Part shown: positions 26,190-34,261 of the stretch, one piece after another
Layout of the letters: each line of letters begins with the position of its first letter
Position numbering within the stretch: the stretch's first letter is position 1
Source: JALORV01 sp963754065
GTDB lineage: Bacteria; Pseudomonadota; Gammaproteobacteria; Burkholderiales; Burkholderiaceae_F
DNA: 64,000 nucleotides
Direction: 5' to 3'
Assembly: GCA_963754065.1 (NCBI GenBank)
Contig: CAVWFH010000020.1
Coordinates: 144,127-208,126, forward strand
Translations under genes and position numbers: made by a program
Notes under the pieces: generated by a model
Told to the model about the DNA's origin: nothing
What the model saw: the letters and a program-made list of their open reading frames with translations, nothing else
Database searches by the model: none

Positions 26190-26236
26190 TTGACAGTTCT
26201 ATATGCGTCATGGAACATATGCGTCGTTGCGCATAT
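26190..26236 (+). promoter_or_regulatory. rightward promoter and ArsR-type operator of the sox regulator gene
   Basis: A perfect -35 box TTGACA (26190-26195) is followed by weak -10 sequence near 26213-26220. Over and after it lie two overlapping inverted repeats: ATATG (26201-26205) with CATAT (26216-26220), and ATATGCG (26217-26223) with CGCATAT (26230-26236). ATATGCGTC also occurs twice in direct orientation. This layout suits a winged-helix ArsR dimer acting on its own promoter. Confidence 0.65.
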
Positions 26237-26249
26237 AGACATAGGCGAC

Positions 26250-26600
26250 ATGGAGCCCGAGCTGGACCGGCTGTTCGAGGTGGTGTCCGGGTACTTCGGC
26301 CTGCTGGCCGAACCGACCCGGTTGAAGATCCTGAACACGATTTGTGACGGTGAGCGCAGCGTTTCGGACATCGTCGAACGGGTGGGTTCGAGCCAGACGA
26401 ACGTGTCGCGCCACTTGAACCTGATGTACGGGCGCGGCGTGCTGAAGCGCCGGCGAGACGGAGCGACGGTGTACTACTCGATCAGCGATCCAAACGTCGT
26501 CACGCTGTGCCGCACTGCCTGCGTGCACATTGCGGGTCAGCAGGACGATCACCCGGTCACGAACCGCACGCTCAAGCGTTTCATGTCGGCGACGAAGTAG
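26250..26600 (+). CDS. ArsR-family regulator of the sox cluster (SoxR-like)
   Basis: Winged-helix repressor of 116 residues. LLAEPTRLKILNTIC opens the HTH domain, VGSSQTNVSRHLNLMYGRGVL is the recognition helix region and VYYSISD the wing end. Cysteines Cys32, Cys87 and Cys91 could form a persulfide or disulfide switch as in SqrR/BigR/SoxR-type sulfur sensors, although the second position is about one helical turn from the SqrR cysteine by eye alignment. ATG at 26250 is chosen because the operator lies just upstream. It precedes soxC by 45 bases and is likely the thiosulfate-responsive repressor of sox. Confidence 0.85.
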   Translation: MEPELDRLFEVVSGYFGLLAEPTRLKILNTICDGERSVSDIVERVGSSQTNVSRHLNLMYGRGVLKRRRDGATVYYSISDPNVVTLCRTACVHIAGQQDDHPVTNRTLKRFMSATK

Positions 26601-26645
26601 AGGTCGCCGGTAGGTCGAATTCAGAAGAAGAGCAGAGGAGAGCAA

Positions 26646-27989
26646 ATGAGCAAGGGAGTACGGGCCCCGGCGCCCGGGCGGATCATTGCTGCGCCCGAGA
26701 GCCACCTCACGGCCGACATCCTGCGCGGCGCGACGCGATCGCGACGTGGATTCCTGCAGGGCGGCGCTGCGTTGGCCGGAGCGGTTGCGGCGGTGGCGGG
26801 GGGGCGAGCCTTGGCCCAGGAAAAGGCGGCCTTCGAGCCGCCCAGCATTCCGTCGTGGACCCGATCACTCGGTGCGCCGGTCGTCGCCGCGCCGTACGGC
26901 TCGCCGTCGGAGTTCGAGGCCAGCGTCGTCCGACGCCAGAGCCCCGGCCTGACGCCGCAGCCGCAGTCGTCGATCAGCTTCACGCCGCTGCAAAGCCTGT
27001 TCGGCATCATCACGCCGAGTGGGGTGCACTTCGAGCGCCACCACTCCGGAATGCCGGTCGTCAATCCGGCGCAGCACCGCCTGATGATCCACGGCATGGT
27101 CAAGCGACCGCTCATCCTGACGATGGACGACATCCTGCGCTTTCCGTCCGTGTCGCGCATTCACTTCATCGAGTGCGGCGCCAACTCCGGAATGGAGTGG
27201 GCCAATGTCGCCGTGCCGACGGTGCAGTACACGCACGGCATGCTCGCCTGCAGCGAGTTCACCGGCGTGCTGTTGTCGACGCTGCTCGAGGAAGTCGGAT
27301 ACGACAAGAAGAATGCAAAGTTCGTGCTGGCCGAGGGAGCCGACGGCTCCGCGCTGACGCGTTCGATTCCGATGGAGTTCGCGCTCAGCGACGTCATGGT
27401 CGTCTACGGCCAGAACGGCGAGATGCTGCGCCCCGAAAACGGCTATCCGCTGCGACTCCTCGTGCCGGGTGTGCAGGGTGTGTCGAGCGTCAAGTGGCTG
27501 CGTCGCCTGGAAGTCGGGGACAAGCCCTGGAATGCGCGCGAGGAATCCCTGCACTACGTCGACCTGCTGCCCGATGGCACACACCGCCAGTACTCGATCG
27601 TGCAGGAAGTGAAGTCGGTCATCACGGCACCGTCGGGTGGCCAGAAACTGATGGGCAAGGGCTACTACGAAATCAACGGGCTCGCGTGGAGCGGACGCGG
27701 CAAGGTGCGACGCGTGGACGTGTCGACCGATGGCGGCCGCAACTGGGCGCAGGCGCGCCTGCAGGAGCCGGTGCTGACCAAGGCGCTGACGCGGTTTCGT
27801 TTCGACTGGACCTGGAACGGCGGCCCGGCGCTGCTGCAGAGCCGCGCTGTCGATGAGACCGGGCACATACAGCCGACCCTGCCGCAGCTGCGCGCGGTTC
27901 GCGGGACGCGATCGATTTATCACAACAACGGGATCCAGACTTGGCAGGTCAACCCGAACGGGGAGGTGTGGAATGTTCAGGTGGGTTGA
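26646..27989 (+). CDS. soxC: sulfane dehydrogenase molybdopterin subunit SoxC
   Basis: Periplasmic molybdoenzyme of the sulfite oxidase family, 447 residues, that with SoxD oxidises the sulfane sulfur bound to SoxY, taking six electrons. A Tat signal RSRRGFLQGGAALAG is visible. The molybdenum-coordinating cysteine is Cys177 in FIECGANSGMEW, followed by the Mo-co dimerisation domain with DVSTDGGRNWAQARL. ATG preceded by GAGGAGAGC. Its 3' end overlaps soxD by 17 bases. Presence of SoxCD implies complete thiosulfate oxidation to sulfate without sulfur globules. Confidence 0.96.
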   Translation: MSKGVRAPAPGRIIAAPESHLTADILRGATRSRRGFLQGGAALAGAVAAVAGGRALAQEKAAFEPPSIPSWTRSLGAPVVAAPYGSPSEFEASVVRRQSPGLTPQPQSSISFTPLQSLFGIITPSGVHFERHHSGMPVVNPAQHRLMIHGMVKRPLILTMDDILRFPSVSRIHFIECGANSGMEWANVAVPTVQYTHGMLACSEFTGVLLSTLLEEVGYDKKNAKFVLAEGADGSALTRSIPMEFALSDVMVVYGQNGEMLRPENGYPLRLLVPGVQGVSSVKWLRRLEVGDKPWNAREESLHYVDLLPDGTHRQYSIVQEVKSVITAPSGGQKLMGKGYYEINGLAWSGRGKVRRVDVSTDGGRNWAQARLQEPVLTKALTRFRFDWTWNGGPALLQSRAVDETGHIQPTLPQLRAVRGTRSIYHNNGIQTWQVNPNGEVWNVQVG

Positions 27990-29043
27990 TCGCGTGCGCT
28001 TCGTCATCGTGCTGGCGGGCCTGACTGCGGCCGCCGCAAGTGCGCAGACGGCCGGAAGCTCTGACGAAGCCCGCTTCGGTTTCGGTCGACCGGCAACTGC
28101 CCAGGAGATCGCGGGCTGGGACATCGACGTGCGCCCCGACGGCCACGGCGTCAAGAAGGGTCGCGGCACGGTCGCACAGGGGCAGGATGTCTACGACGCG
28201 CAGTGCGCCAGCTGTCATGGCACCTTCGGCGAAAGTAACCGTTACATGGCCATCGCCGGTGGCGTGAAGAAAGAGGACCTCGTCGCCGGCCGCGCCAGCG
28301 CACTGTCCCGGCCTGACGGCATGCGAACCGTAGGTACCAAGCTGAACGCGGCGACCACGCTGTGGGACTACATCTATCGCGCCATGCCTTGGACCAACCC
28401 GCAGTCACTGACGACGGACCAGGTCTATGCCGTAACGGCCTATGTGCTGCACCTGAACGAGATCGTCCCCGCGGACTTCGAACTGAACGACGGGAACCTG
28501 ACCAAGATCCAGATGCCCAACCGCAGCGGCATGACGACGAATCACGGCATGTGGTCGGTCAGGGGCAAGCCCGATGTCCAGGGCTCGAATTGCGTGAAAG
28601 ACTGCGTTCCTGCGGTGAAAGTTGTCTCGGAACTGCCCGAGTTCGCGCGCAACCAGCACGGCAATCTGGCCGAGCAGAAGCGACCGATCGGCCCGATCCG
28701 TGGGATCGATACCACTCGCTACGATGCCGGCAAGCCGGCGGCCGTGGCGACGGCTGCGGTTCCCGTGGCGGCGGCCGCCGCGGCGGGTCCCAATGTGAAG
28801 GATCTCTTGACGCGCAATGCCTGCACGGCGTGTCACGCGACCGACAGCAAGGTGGTCGGGCCGTCGTTCCGTGAGGTGGGTACGAAGTACCAGGCACGCG
28901 GTGATGCGGAGACCTATCTCGCCAAGAAGATCAAGGAAGGCGGTCAGGGGGCGTGGGGTGGCGTCCCGATGCCGGCGCAACCCGGCCTCAAGGAAGACGA
29001 GGCGAAGGCACTGGCACGCTGGATACTGGCCGGCGCAAAGTGA
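27973..29043 (+). CDS. soxD: diheme cytochrome c SoxD
   Basis: Electron-accepting partner of SoxC, 356 residues, periplasmic (signal VRFVIVLAGLTAAAASAQ). Two c-type heme sites are present: CASCH at Cys78-His82 and CTACH starting at Cys284, joined by an Ala/Val/Pro-rich linker around residues 258-275. The first domain is the SoxD-specific cytochrome, the second a small class I cytochrome. The ATG at 27973 lies within the end of soxC, so translation is probably coupled. Confidence 0.94.
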   Translation: MFRWVDRVRFVIVLAGLTAAAASAQTAGSSDEARFGFGRPATAQEIAGWDIDVRPDGHGVKKGRGTVAQGQDVYDAQCASCHGTFGESNRYMAIAGGVKKEDLVAGRASALSRPDGMRTVGTKLNAATTLWDYIYRAMPWTNPQSLTTDQVYAVTAYVLHLNEIVPADFELNDGNLTKIQMPNRSGMTTNHGMWSVRGKPDVQGSNCVKDCVPAVKVVSELPEFARNQHGNLAEQKRPIGPIRGIDTTRYDAGKPAAVATAAVPVAAAAAAGPNVKDLLTRNACTACHATDSKVVGPSFREVGTKYQARGDAETYLAKKIKEGGQGAWGGVPMPAQPGLKEDEAKALARWILAGAK

Positions 29044-29130
29044 GTGGTAGCGGCAATGGGGGACGTCGGGATGACACCCGGTCGTTTCATTTAAAGTAGC
29101 GGGCAATTTTCTTCGGAGCAGGAGACTCAG

Positions 29131-29598
29131 ATGGATGGTCAACGCAGAGAGTTCGTCAAGGCCGGCAGCGTGCTGGGCTTGATGGTGGCGGCGGGCTTGC
29201 TTACCGCCAAGGAAGCGCAGGCACAGCAGGCAGCGTGGAACAAGGCGGCATTCGAGGCCAAGAACCTCGATGACACGGTCAAGGCGCTCGGCGGCACATC
29301 GGCCGCGCAAAGTGGTGACATTTCGATCAACGCGCCCGACATCGCCGAAAACGGCGCGGTCGTGCCGGTCGGTGTGACCAGCAAGATCCCGAACACGCAG
29401 GCGGTCTACATCCTGGTCGAGAAGAACCCGAATTCCCTGGCAGCAGGATTCGGGATCCCGGCGGGCACCGAAGCCAATGTCGCGACCCGCATCAAGATGG
29501 GTCAGACGTCGAACGTGCACGCGGTGGTGAAGGCGGACAACAAGTTCTACGTTGCCACCAAGGAAGTCAAGGTCACGCTCGGCGGCTGCGGCGGCTAG
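29131..29598 (+). CDS. soxY: thiosulfate oxidation carrier protein SoxY
   Basis: Sulfur carrier subunit of SoxYZ, 155 residues. A Tat signal (QRREFVKAGSVLGLMVAAG) leads to the immunoglobulin-like domain and the diagnostic C-terminus GGCGG, whose cysteine carries thiosulfate covalently through the cycle. An 87-base gap after soxD, ending with GCAGGAGACTCAG before the ATG, could hold an internal promoter but no clear hexamers were seen. SoxZ follows after 32 bases. Confidence 0.96.
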   Translation: MDGQRREFVKAGSVLGLMVAAGLLTAKEAQAQQAAWNKAAFEAKNLDDTVKALGGTSAAQSGDISINAPDIAENGAVVPVGVTSKIPNTQAVYILVEKNPNSLAAGFGIPAGTEANVATRIKMGQTSNVHAVVKADNKFYVATKEVKVTLGGCGG

Positions 29599-29630
29599 CA
29601 CATTCAATTTTCTGATTCGAGGAGAGCCAA

Positions 29631-29942
29631 ATGCCAGATCCGATGCGTATCCGCGCCACCGAAACGCCCGACGGCGTTGACGTGCGTGTATTGATGAGCC
29701 ATGAAATGGAGTCCGGTCAGCGCCGCGATTCGGCGGGCAACCTGGTGCCGGCCCATTTCATCCAGACGGTGACCGTGACGTCTGCGGGCAAGCCCGTGCT
29801 GAATGCCGAGTGGGGCCCGGCGGTGTCGAAGAATCCGTACCTGCAGTTCAAGTTCAAAGGCGCCAAGAAGGGCGACAAGTTGTCCGTGACCTGGGTCGAC
29901 AACAAGGGCGAAACCCGCACCGACGAAGCGACGATTGGCTGA
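29631..29942 (+). CDS. soxZ: thiosulfate oxidation carrier complex protein SoxZ
   Basis: Scaffold partner of SoxY, 103 residues with no signal peptide, exported by hitch-hiking on SoxY's Tat signal. Family segments MSHEMESGQRRDSAGNLVPA and WGPAVSKNPYLQFKFKG are present; the protein is a small beta-sandwich. ATG preceded by GAGGAGAG. It is followed after 16 bases by the DsrE-like lipoprotein gene. Confidence 0.96.
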   Translation: MPDPMRIRATETPDGVDVRVLMSHEMESGQRRDSAGNLVPAHFIQTVTVTSAGKPVLNAEWGPAVSKNPYLQFKFKGAKKGDKLSVTWVDNKGETRTDEATIG

Positions 29943-29958
29943 GCGTCGGAGGTCATTG

Positions 29959-30423
29959 ATGCGAACTGCGGTCCTCATGGGGACACTCGGCAGCGCGTTC
30001 GCGCTGCTGGGTGGTTGCATGTCGGTCAGCGCAAACAAGGTCGATGCGACGAGCGCTGCGTCCACGACGCCCGTCAAGGCGGTCTACCACCTCACCAACG
30101 GCCTCGACGAAGCCCAGCGAGGCATGGGCAACATCCGCAACCATCTGTCGGCAGACCCCAGCGCGAAGATCGTCGTGGTCACCAACGGCAACGGCATCGA
30201 GTTCCTGCTCGATGGCGCCAAGGATCGCAACGGTAATCCGTTCGATGCGACGGTGCAGGATCTGAAGTCCAGGGGTGTCGACTTTCGCGTCTGCAACAAC
30301 ACGCTGGTGACGCGCAAGATCGACAAGTCCAAGGTGATCCCGGAGGCAACGATCGTGCCGTCGGGTGTGGCCGAAGCTGCCAACCTGCAGGCGCGCGGCG
30401 GGTATGTTTATATCCGGCCCTAG
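29959..30423 (+). CDS. DsrE/DsrF-like lipoprotein in the sox operon
   Basis: Exported 154-residue protein. The N-terminus RTAVLMGTLGSAFALLGGC ends in a lipobox, so it should be membrane-anchored. The mature part follows the DsrE/F-like fold of COG1416: AVYHLTNGLDEAQRGMGNIR, IVVVTNGNGIEFLL and GVDFRVCNNTL with the conserved cysteine. ATG at 29959 follows GGAGG; the in-frame codon 24 bases earlier overlaps soxZ and is less likely. The cysteine could bind or move sulfur in the periplasm, but a function for this type is not established to my knowledge. Confidence 0.82.
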   Translation: MRTAVLMGTLGSAFALLGGCMSVSANKVDATSAASTTPVKAVYHLTNGLDEAQRGMGNIRNHLSADPSAKIVVVTNGNGIEFLLDGAKDRNGNPFDATVQDLKSRGVDFRVCNNTLVTRKIDKSKVIPEATIVPSGVAEAANLQARGGYVYIRP

Positions 30424-30502
30424 CCGGGTCCGTGATTTCAAGGAGTCAGAGCTCCCGCAGAGGAGACTTTCGGAAGCAACTTCAGCCAGGAGGCAGAAAC
30501 AC

Positions 30503-31321
30503 ATGAAGAAGCAGACGTTGGCCACGATCGTGGCGGCGGTGGTCCTGGGCGGTGCGTGCGCCAGTGCACTGGCCCAGGGGAGCGCCGCGGAGGGCATCGC
30601 GCGCTATCGCGAGATGCTGCAGGATGGCAATCCCGCCGAGCTCACGGTCGCACGTGGCGAAGAGATCTGGAAAGCCAAGCGCGGGCCGAAGAACGTGTCG
30701 CTCGAGCAGTGCGACCTCGGCATCGGGCCGGGCGTCATCAAGGGCGCCTACGCGCAACTGCCGCGTTACTTCGCGGACGCCGACCAGGTGATGGATTTCG
30801 AATCCCGCGTGGTCTGGTGCATGGTCAACCTGCAGGGCATGGATCGCGCAGCGATCACCAAAAGCCCGTACTCTGGTGCGGGTCAGCGGCAGACGGATAT
30901 CGAGGCACTGGCCGCGTTCGGGGCCGAGATGTCACGCGGCATGCCGGTCAACATTTCGCAGAGTCATCCCAAGGAGAGGGCGTCGTTCGATCGCGGCAAG
31001 CAGGCTTTCTACATGCGCGGTGGACCGTACGACTTTTCCTGCGCCACCTGCCACGGCGTGACGGGGCAGCGGATCCGCCTGCAGGACCTGCCGAACATCT
31101 CCAGCAACAAACAGGACGCGGATCGTGCGTTCACGACCTGGCCGGCCTATCGCGTGTCGCAGGGGGCGCTGCGCTCGATGCAGTGGCGCCTGTATGACTG
31201 CTTCCGGCAGCAGCGCTGGCCCGAGCTGGTGTTCCTTTCACCGACCTCGATCGACCTGATCACCTTCCTTGGCGTCAACGCCAACGGCGCGAAGATGGAC
31301 GCGCCGGCCATCAAGCGCTGA
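30503..31321 (+). CDS. soxA: L-cysteine S-thiosulfotransferase heme subunit SoxA
   Basis: Catalytic subunit of SoxAX, which joins thiosulfate to the SoxY cysteine. 272 residues with a signal peptide (KKQTLATIVAAVVLGGACASALAQ). One CXXCH heme motif, CATCH at Cys180, and the active-site heme ligand cysteine Cys233 in YDCFRQQR, which is usually a cysteine persulfide. An earlier cysteine pair (EQCDLG and WCMVNLQ) likely forms a disulfide where diheme SoxA has its first heme, so this is the single-heme form. SD AGGAGG lies before the ATG. Confidence 0.95.
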   Translation: MKKQTLATIVAAVVLGGACASALAQGSAAEGIARYREMLQDGNPAELTVARGEEIWKAKRGPKNVSLEQCDLGIGPGVIKGAYAQLPRYFADADQVMDFESRVVWCMVNLQGMDRAAITKSPYSGAGQRQTDIEALAAFGAEMSRGMPVNISQSHPKERASFDRGKQAFYMRGGPYDFSCATCHGVTGQRIRLQDLPNISSNKQDADRAFTTWPAYRVSQGALRSMQWRLYDCFRQQRWPELVFLSPTSIDLITFLGVNANGAKMDAPAIKR

Positions 31322-31330
31322 GGAGCGACT

Positions 31331-31948
31331 ATGAAGAAAGAAGTCATTTTCTCGCTCACCGGCCTCGCGGTTCTGGCGGGCTGTGCCACGTACGTAGCGC
31401 CGACGAAGGAAGAATCGGTCCAGACGGTGAAGTCATCGTTCAAGGAGCGCGGGCCGGCCAAACTTGACCGGCTCAACCAGACCGAGATCCAGGCCGTCTG
31501 TTCCGATGCCCAGATCATGGGCAAGGAAGTGCCGAAGGCCGAAGCCGAGGCGTTGCAGAAGAAGGTCCTGGCGACGATCAAGTATCCGGCCGACGGCAAG
31601 TTCCTGGGCGACTACAAGCAGGGCGAGCGCATCGCGCAGTCCGGTGTGGGTCTGCAATGGAGCGACGGTCCGACGACGGTCAACGGCGGCAACTGCTATG
31701 CCTGTCATCAGATGACCCAGGCGGAAGTGTCCTTCGGGAACATCGGCCCGTCGCTGCTGGGGTACGGCAAGCTGCGCGGGTACAACGAGGCGACCCTGAA
31801 GTACACGTGGGGCAAGATCTGGAACACGCACGCGTTCAACCTGTGCTCGCAGATGCCGCGTTACGGAGATGCCGGAATCCTGAGCGAAGCGCAGATCAAA
31901 GATGTGATGGCGCTGCTGCTGGATCCGAACTCACCTGTCAACAAGTAG
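31331..31948 (+). CDS. soxX: SoxX cytochrome c subunit of SoxAX (lipoprotein form)
   Basis: Electron-accepting subunit of SoxAX, 205 residues. The N-terminus KKEVIFSLTGLAVLAGC ends in a lipobox, so it is predicted to be lipid-anchored. An N-terminal extension (about residues 25-105) precedes the heme motif CYACH at Cys122; the methionine ligand is probably in NLCSQMPRYG. The extended form is known in several betaproteobacteria. It begins nine bases after soxA and is followed by a strong hairpin. Confidence 0.94.
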   Translation: MKKEVIFSLTGLAVLAGCATYVAPTKEESVQTVKSSFKERGPAKLDRLNQTEIQAVCSDAQIMGKEVPKAEAEALQKKVLATIKYPADGKFLGDYKQGERIAQSGVGLQWSDGPTTVNGGNCYACHQMTQAEVSFGNIGPSLLGYGKLRGYNEATLKYTWGKIWNTHAFNLCSQMPRYGDAGILSEAQIKDVMALLLDPNSPVNK

Positions 31949-31957
31949 GTCCCCGCG

Positions 31958-31980
31958 CCCGGCCGCCAGCGGCGGCCGGG
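31958..31980 (+). terminator. strong hairpin between soxX and the next thioredoxin gene
   Basis: CCCGGCCGCC and GGCGGCCGGG form a perfect 10-bp stem with an AGC loop, followed by CTCCTTT. It lies nine bases after soxX and before the thioredoxin ATG at 31998. The T-tract is short, so it may reduce, not stop, transcription into the downstream genes, or protect the upstream mRNA. Confidence 0.6.
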
Positions 31981-31997
31981 CTCCTTTAGAGATCCCC

Positions 31998-32489
31998 ATG
32001 CATCGCCGTGTTGTCCTGTCCGCGCTGGCTGCCACGCTTGCCAGTGCGGCGATTCCCTCGCGCGCCGAAGTTCGTACGCCAATCCGCTGGAGCGACATCC
32101 GGCTGGTCGATGGTCGCACGCTCAAGGCGAGCGAACTCCAGGACCGCACCGTCGTCGTCGAGTTCTGGGCCAGCTGGTGTCCGTTCTGCATGAAGCAGAA
32201 CCCCTTCATCGAGAAGCTGCATCGCCAGGCGGGCGGTGACAGCCTGCGTGTGCTGACCTTCACGATCGACAAGACCGAGCAGGCGGCGCGCGACTACCTG
32301 GCCAAACACGACTACACCTTCGCGGCCGCCATGGCGGGACCGCAGTCGGAGGCGTGGTTCGGCCGTCGGCGCGGCCTGCCCGAGGTTCACGTCGTCGATC
32401 CTGCCGGCCGCATCGTGTTCAGCGAGATCGGCGAGATGTTCGAGGAAGACATCGCCGCGCTGGCGCGTTTTGCCGCCAGGGCCCCGTAG
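31998..32489 (+). CDS. periplasmic TlpA-like thioredoxin of the sox cluster
   Basis: Exported 163-residue thioredoxin-fold protein with signal HRRVVLSALAATLASAAIPSRAE. The active site is WCPFC within VVVEFWASWCPFCMKQNPF; the cis-proline region reads GLPEVHVVD. It probably delivers reductant to keep SoxY or SoxAX cysteines functional, as described for SoxS/SoxW. It lies between soxX and soxB. It differs from the second thioredoxin after soxB in length, active site and fold type. Confidence 0.85.
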   Translation: MHRRVVLSALAATLASAAIPSRAEVRTPIRWSDIRLVDGRTLKASELQDRTVVVEFWASWCPFCMKQNPFIEKLHRQAGGDSLRVLTFTIDKTEQAARDYLAKHDYTFAAAMAGPQSEAWFGRRRGLPEVHVVDPAGRIVFSEIGEMFEEDIAALARFAARAP

Positions 32490-32532
32490 TTCAGACGAGA
32501 AAACAGAGAGCAGACAGGAAGAGGTACGCACG

Positions 32533-34251
32533 ATGTCGATGGACCGACGTGAGTTCTTGCAGGTGCTGGCCGTCGCGGCCGCAGCCGGAATGCCGATCAG
32601 CGCACGCGATGCACTGGCCGCCACGCCCGCCAGCGCGAAGATGTACGAGCTTCCGCGCTTTGGCAACGTGCACCTGCTGCATTTCACCGACTGCCATGCG
32701 CAGCTGATGCCGATCTACTTCCGCGAGCCGAGCGTCAACCTCGGCATCGGCCCCGCCCGTGGCCAGCCACCGCACCTGGTCGGCGAACATCTGCTGAAGC
32801 ACTTCAGCATTGCGCGCGATACGCCCGAAGCGCACGCGTTTACCTTTCTCGACTTTGTCGAGGCGGCGAAGACCTATGGCAAGGTCGGCGGTTTCGCTCA
32901 CCTCTCGACCCTGGTCAAGCGCATGAAGGCCGGGCGCCCGGGCGCGCTGCTGCTCGACGGCGGCGATACCTGGCAGGGATCGGCGACATCGCTGTGGACG
33001 AACGCGCAGGACATGGTCGACGCCTGCAAGCTGCTCGGTGTCGATGTGATGACTGCGCACTGGGAGATGACCTACGGCCAGAAACGCGTGCTGGAGATCG
33101 TCGAGAAGGATTTCAAAGGCAAGATCGACTTCGTCGCGCAGAACATCAAGACGACGGATTTCGGCGACCAGGTCTTTGCGCCGTACACGCTGCGCGAGAT
33201 GAACGGCGTGAAGGTCGCCATCATCGGGCAGGCGTTCCCGTACACGCCGATCGCCAATCCGCGTTACTTCGTTCCTGAATGGAGCTTCGGCATCCAGGAC
33301 GAGAACATGCAGAAGATGGTCGACGAGGCGCGCGGCAAGGGCGCGCAGGTGGTCGTCGTCCTGTCGCACAACGGCATGGACGTCGACTTGAAGATGGCGT
33401 CGCGCGTGCGCGGCATCGATGCGATCCTCGGCGGTCATACGCACGACGGCGTGCCCCAGCCGACAATGGTGAAGAACTCCGGCGGCACGACGCTGGTCAC
33501 CAACGCCGGCAGCAACGGCAAGTTCCTCGCGGTGCTCGACTTCGACGTCAAGGGCGGCAAGGTCGCGGACTTCCGCTACAAACTGCTGCCGGTATTCTCG
33601 AACGTCCTGCCCGCCGATGCAGACATGAGCGCCTTCATCCAGAAGGTGCGCGCGCCCTACGAGGGCAAGCTCGGCGAGAAGCTCGCGACGACCGAGGGCC
33701 TCTTGTACCGCCGCGGCAATTTCAACGGCACGTTCGATCAGCTGATCCTCGATGCGATGCTGGCCGTGAAGGGCGCCGAGATCGGTTTTTCGCCCGGATT
33801 CCGCTGGGGCACCAGCCTCTTGCCCGGCCAGGCGATCACGATGGAACACCTGATGGACCAGACCGCGGTCACCTACCCGTACTCGACGGTCACCGACATG
33901 AGCGGCGAGATGATCAAGACCGTCCTCGAGGACGTCGCGGACAACCTGTTCAATCCGGACCCCTACCTGCAGCAGGGCGGGGACATGGTGCGAGTGGGCG
34001 GCCTGCAGTACACGATCGACCCCGCCGGGACCATGGGCGGACGCATCAGCGACATGAAGCTCAACGGTAAACCGATCGAGCCCGGCAAGACCTACAAGGT
34101 GGCTGGCTGGGCGCCGGTCGCTGAAGGCGCCAAGGGCGAGCCGATCTGGGACGTGGTCGCCGGCTATCTGCGCGACCGCAAGGTCGTTGCACCGGTACGT
34201 CTCAATCAGCCGGTCATCAAGGGCGTCGCGGGCAACCCCGGCATGGCTTGA
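32533..34251 (+). CDS. soxB: thiosulfohydrolase SoxB
   Basis: Periplasmic dimanganese enzyme of 572 residues that removes terminal sulfate from SoxY-bound intermediates. A Tat signal (MDRREFLQVLAVAAAAGMP) is present. Metallophosphoesterase-type metal ligands are visible in order: HFTDCHAQL, LDGGDTWQGS, SHNGMD and GGHTHDGV; the C-terminal 5'-nucleotidase-like domain follows. The ATG at 32533 fits the signal; the open frame 21 codons upstream is not supported. The gene is intact. Confidence 0.96.
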   Translation: MSMDRREFLQVLAVAAAAGMPISARDALAATPASAKMYELPRFGNVHLLHFTDCHAQLMPIYFREPSVNLGIGPARGQPPHLVGEHLLKHFSIARDTPEAHAFTFLDFVEAAKTYGKVGGFAHLSTLVKRMKAGRPGALLLDGGDTWQGSATSLWTNAQDMVDACKLLGVDVMTAHWEMTYGQKRVLEIVEKDFKGKIDFVAQNIKTTDFGDQVFAPYTLREMNGVKVAIIGQAFPYTPIANPRYFVPEWSFGIQDENMQKMVDEARGKGAQVVVVLSHNGMDVDLKMASRVRGIDAILGGHTHDGVPQPTMVKNSGGTTLVTNAGSNGKFLAVLDFDVKGGKVADFRYKLLPVFSNVLPADADMSAFIQKVRAPYEGKLGEKLATTEGLLYRRGNFNGTFDQLILDAMLAVKGAEIGFSPGFRWGTSLLPGQAITMEHLMDQTAVTYPYSTVTDMSGEMIKTVLEDVADNLFNPDPYLQQGGDMVRVGGLQYTIDPAGTMGGRISDMKLNGKPIEPGKTYKVAGWAPVAEGAKGEPIWDVVAGYLRDRKVVAPVRLNQPVIKGVAGNPGMA

Positions 34252-34261
34252 CGTTCCCGTC

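Larger units (their letters stand above)
25914..26249. promoter_or_regulatory. 336-base divergent control region between pump operon and sox cluster
   Basis: No gene is seen in this stretch. It contains a leftward promoter with a CsoR-family palindrome (26023-26038) and a rightward promoter with overlapping ATATG-type inverted repeats (26190-26236). The part between them (about 26045-26185) shows no further clear element. Confidence 0.7.
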
